Origin: an uncultured Porphyromonadaceae bacterium
GTDB lineage: Bacteria; Bacteroidota; Bacteroidia; Bacteroidales; Muribaculaceae
DNA: 15,840 nt
Assembly (NCBI GenBank): GCA_905193995.1
Contig: CAJJQT010000013.1
Span: 1 to 15,840 of the forward strand
Direction: 5' to 3'
The notes beneath the pieces were generated by a model, which did no database searches, had not been told where the DNA came from, and was given only the letters and a program-made list of their open reading frames with translations. Numbering within the stretch: position 1 is the first letter of the stretch; each line of letters opens with the position of its first letter. Below are positions 14,868-15,840 of the stretch, one piece after another. Made by a program: the position numbers and the translations under genes.

Positions 14868-15840
14868 TTATTTTTTTACAAGTACGTAAAATACATTGTC
14901 GTATATTGACTTCTCATCGCTTCTGGACGGAAACGTTGGTTTCGGGTCAGGTCCAGGATGGATATTCGTAGAGTGTTCAGGATTGAAAATACCATCAAGA
15001 AAGAAACCATTATTCTCTCCGTTATATCCCCAGTTATGATTTATGTATTTGTAAACCGAAGCTACGCCGGGATATGTGACACCATTTTTTACGGTATTTA
15101 CAGTTATGGAGGCAATATAATTGCCATCGGCAAGCCATATATGCGATACTTTATCCGAAGAATTACTCTCTCCAAACATTATAGCTACATTCCCGTCTGT
15201 GTCCAGGTCATTAAAAAGACTTGAAGTTGGAGTCCGTCCGCTGTGTTGTTTGTTTGGGAATAAGGTTGTGAAACCATTGATCATTCCATCGTACGTTACA
15301 CCTGTAGCTGCAGTAAAATGAAATTCATCATCGATAAAAGACGAATTAGTATAGACGGCAATTTGTCGGCAGAGTCTCCCTAAATCACAATGGGCCTCAT
15401 AATTTGCTCCGCAGGTATCCATATGGGTAGCCACCAATGGAAAGGTCTGTTCTAAGCTGTTGACAGATCTTTTATGTTTTAGCATTTCGGACCAGTTGAA
15501 ATTTACCGCGTCTTTATCTTTTCCGGGGAATGTCAGCTGAAGCGAGGCAGGGCTCTGAAAAAAGAAGCATAGTTCAGCCAATGCGAGGTTTCCGCATCCT
15601 GTGACTCTATTGTCAAAGTATTTGTTTTCGGGCCAATATTGACCACCCTCGAGAGGAACACGGGGACCGTTTCGATGCTGAAACTTTACTATAAAAGAAT
15701 GATCCTCCGGAGGATTGGCGGAGCGGGATAATATGGATTTTTCTTTAACATATGCCTTGGCATACTGTAAGAAGAATTCAAAGTTTTCATTTCTTTCTTA
15801 TCAAAAAAGCCTTTATCCGCCAAAATGCTGTATACAGCTG
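14868..15840 (-). CDS. C10 family (streptopain-like) cysteine peptidase, start outside window, apparent frameshift near 15791
   Basis: The minus-strand frame from 15797 to 14868 encodes a papain-fold C10 peptidase. NRVTGCGNLALAEL carries the nucleophile Cys (15594-15596), VNFNWSEMLKHK follows, VSHIWLADGNY holds the catalytic His (15141-15143), and NHNWGYNGENNGFF is the C10 glycine-tryptophan signature. Cys and His are 151 residues apart, against 148 in SpeB. No start codon exists in this frame before the Cys. An in-frame stop lies at 15798-15800, yet the -1 frame just upstream reads AVYSILADKGFFDKKE to the window edge. One missing A around 15790-15792 would join them (DKKE-NENFEFFLQYAK), so either the gene is broken or the base is an error. 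Secretion cannot be judged without the N-terminus. The serpin gene follows after 35 bp. Local sequence is AT-rich (19 GC of 60 bases at 15001-15060). Confidence 0.82.

Overview
The window comes from a GC-rich member of the Bacteroidales (Bacteroidota). The evidence is CarA and CarB sequences of the Bacteroidota type, a DUF5715-type lipoprotein, a very long AsmA-like envelope protein, promoter-like TAnnTTTG boxes and weak Shine-Dalgarno sites. The high GC (39 of 60 bases in a carB sample, 1921-1980) would suit a Muribaculaceae-like gut species; this family-level placement is inference.

Left arm, plus strand (1-4169): the 3' part of carA and complete carB, overlapping by ATGA. Together they make carbamoyl phosphate for pyrimidine and arginine synthesis. 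A long, nearly perfect hairpin at 4173-4233 ends this unit and serves as terminator for both strands.

AT-rich island, minus strand (about 4240-5610): two small secreted proteins of unknown function (4251-4745 and 4869-5396) that are divergent tandem paralogs. Each is directly preceded by a coding tail with no start codon, ending LP-x-F-R-stop and abutting or overlapping the next ATG. This looks like a decayed tandem cassette array dropped between housekeeping genes, and it is the least explained part of the window.

Core operon, minus strand, read right to left (13322 down to 5615): DUF5715 lipoprotein, AsmA-like protein, HAD phosphatase, aroB, ybaK-type deacylase, aroC. Three of the five junctions overlap (two ATGA, one of 8 bp) and the others are gaps of 19 and 37 bp, so one transcript is likely. 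It mixes envelope functions with two shikimate-pathway enzymes.

Right arm, minus strand (13567-15840): a C10 (streptopain-like) cysteine protease, cut by the window edge and carrying an apparent frameshift, lies 35 bp upstream of a serpin lipoprotein. The serpin reactive loop aligns without gaps to the classical inhibitory length and has a hydrophobic P2 residue, which suits a papain-fold target. Protease and serpin may be a target-inhibitor pair. A GC-rich hairpin at 13509-13544 ends this unit.

No rRNA, tRNA, CRISPR array or insertion sequence was seen. No stretch over 300 bases lacks a gene.
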